Positions 62,980-64,000 of a stretch of 64,000 nucleotides of DNA are shown here, one piece after another. The translations under genes were made by a program, and so were the position numbers. Location of the stretch: assembly GCA_030407005.1 (NCBI GenBank), contig JAUDYN010000001.1:2294001-2358000 (forward strand), written 5' to 3'. How positions within the stretch are numbered: the first letter of the stretch is position 1; each line of letters opens with the position of its first letter. The notes beneath the pieces were generated by a model, which made no database searches, was not told the DNA's origin, and saw only the letters and a program-made list of their open reading frames with translations. The DNA is from Desarmillaria ectypa (taxonomy: Eukaryota > Basidiomycota > Agaricomycetes > Agaricales > Physalacriaceae).

Positions 62980-64000
62980 TCATGGTTCTGAAAGTTGGAA
63001 AGCTTTGTTGTCCCATTCAACTTCTTGTTTCAGCGCCCCGGTGAGCACAAGCTCTTGGGTGTAGACAGGGAATTGTTGAGCGATGGGTCTCCAGATAGAT
63101 ATATCTTCGGCGCAAGAGATTACATGACGATTCGAACTGCTTTTTAGTATTCTGATTGTCGGCGTTTGAGTCGATATCTGTAGAGAAACGTCAAGATAAT
63201 CCATAAGAGGAAGGCTAGTCAAACCTGGCCGCCAAAAGCTGTAACAACGTTCTTCAAAAGTTTATGATCCACGGATACCTTTGCGGTCACATAGAAGACC
63301 ATTTTCGCAAATAATTGGCCCTTCAATGTCCTCGCTTTCGCTACAGCATGCGAAAGCTGGAAATCATACTTGCGCTCATTGGTCTGATCTTGTAACAGGT
63401 AATCATCCTCGGCTATGCCAAGCAATGAGGTTTATTAACAGCAGTGAAATGACAACGCATCACAGGCGACTCACGAAGCAGTTTGTTGGAAACTACAGAT
63501 TCTATTGCCCATTCAGGAGACAGAATCCAAGGTGAAACCGCTAAAGCGCAAAGAAATTTTTCCGTTCGCACGACGTGTGGTGCAAGGAGATGAGTACACT
63601 CGGATGGTCGAGTCGTTAGCTTGACTCCAAGCTTTGTTAGATGCTATGGACCTTTATCAGACACTGGACGTAAAATGTCATGAAAAGCACCAACCTTGAG
63701 GACATCGTCCGGCAGAGGTACTTGGGTCGTCATGAGCTTCACAACTTTGGATGTTTTCGGCGAGGAAGGAGCGCTGAAAAGGCAATTTAATCTCTACACA
63801 TTTGCCACAAAAAAGGCTCACTTGTGTGTGCTCTGAGATGCCTTTTTCTTTCCTTTCATATGTGCGACTGGCTTTTGATCTGGCTCCTCAACCTGCTTGG
63901 CAGCATGAAACGTGCCTCCGGAAGTCTTGTCGTCGTCATCGTCGCTATTATTGTTATTGAGGACGTGTTGTCTGGTCTTTTGTGGTCTGTTGCGTGGTAC
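62980..64000 (-). CDS. Multi-BRCT protein, Rtt107/PTIP-like, C-terminal part (5' end outside window)
   Basis: Exons read leftward from the edge: an Asn/Asp-rich linker (NNNNSDDDDDKTSGGTFHAA) to about 63828; PSSPKTSKVVKLMTTQVPLP (to about 63695); LGVKLTTRPSECTHLLAPHV, VRTEKFLCALAVSPWILSPE, WAIESVVSNKLL (to about 63475); EDDYLLQDQTNERKYDFQLS, HAVAKARTLKGQLFAKMVFY (to 63222); and ISTQTPTIRILKSSSNRHVI ending QLSEP with stop at 62980. This is a tandem BRCT pair with the W and TH-L signatures. In Rtt107/Brc1/PTIP proteins the C-terminal pair binds phosphorylated H2A at damaged replication forks. The subfamily call rests on the pattern and on the linker before the pair. Confidence 0.82.

Overview
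This is nuclear DNA of a filamentous basidiomycete fungus, most likely an Agaricomycete. The genes are dense, lie on both strands and are cut by many short introns (about 45-65 bases) with GT..AG and a few GC..AG borders. The protein families fit this: a DUF4045-plus-gelsolin protein, a basidiomycete-type Zn2Cys6 regulator, a homeodomain regulator, HOG-type MAPKK, Cdc1-type phosphoesterases and an Scs3/FIT protein. I see no rRNA, tRNA, CRISPR array or intact mobile element. Exon joins were made by eye from reading frame, splice consensus and remembered family patterns, so spans are firmer than individual exon borders.

Layout. 1-9983: an F-box-like fragment at the left edge, a gelsolin-repeat protein, two tandem secreted Cys-rich paralogs and a coiled-coil protein. 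10327-18692: RPS5 (uS7), two unrecognised proline/serine-rich proteins and a small three-exon gene that looks like the telomere protein Ten1. 18961-27552: an F-box/beta-propeller protein divergent from a WDR83/MORG1 homologue (start codons 51 bases apart), LSM2, a Zn2Cys6 transcription factor and HEM2. 27683-36105: an Scs3/FIT protein, a Cdc1/PGAP5-like phosphoesterase with altered catalytic motifs, a protein kinase, a BSD-domain protein and CPA1, whose leader carries a spliced uORF resembling the arginine attenuator peptide. 36495-44314: a large acidic/basic nuclear-type protein with a PB1-like start, a small complex I subunit (NDUFB2 type), a second Cdc1-like paralog with intact motifs and an arrestin-like protein. 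44882-50999: two UDP-glucose pyrophosphorylase genes flanking RPS8. 51000-55040 is nearly gene-free and precedes a homeodomain regulator. The right end holds an aldo/keto reductase, a PBS2-like MAPKK and the C-terminal part of a multi-BRCT protein that runs off the window.

Most genes are housekeeping or signalling and do not form a cluster. The points most worth checking are the spliced attenuator uORF of CPA1, the probable pseudo-phosphoesterase, the Ten1-like gene and the duplicated UGP1 genes.
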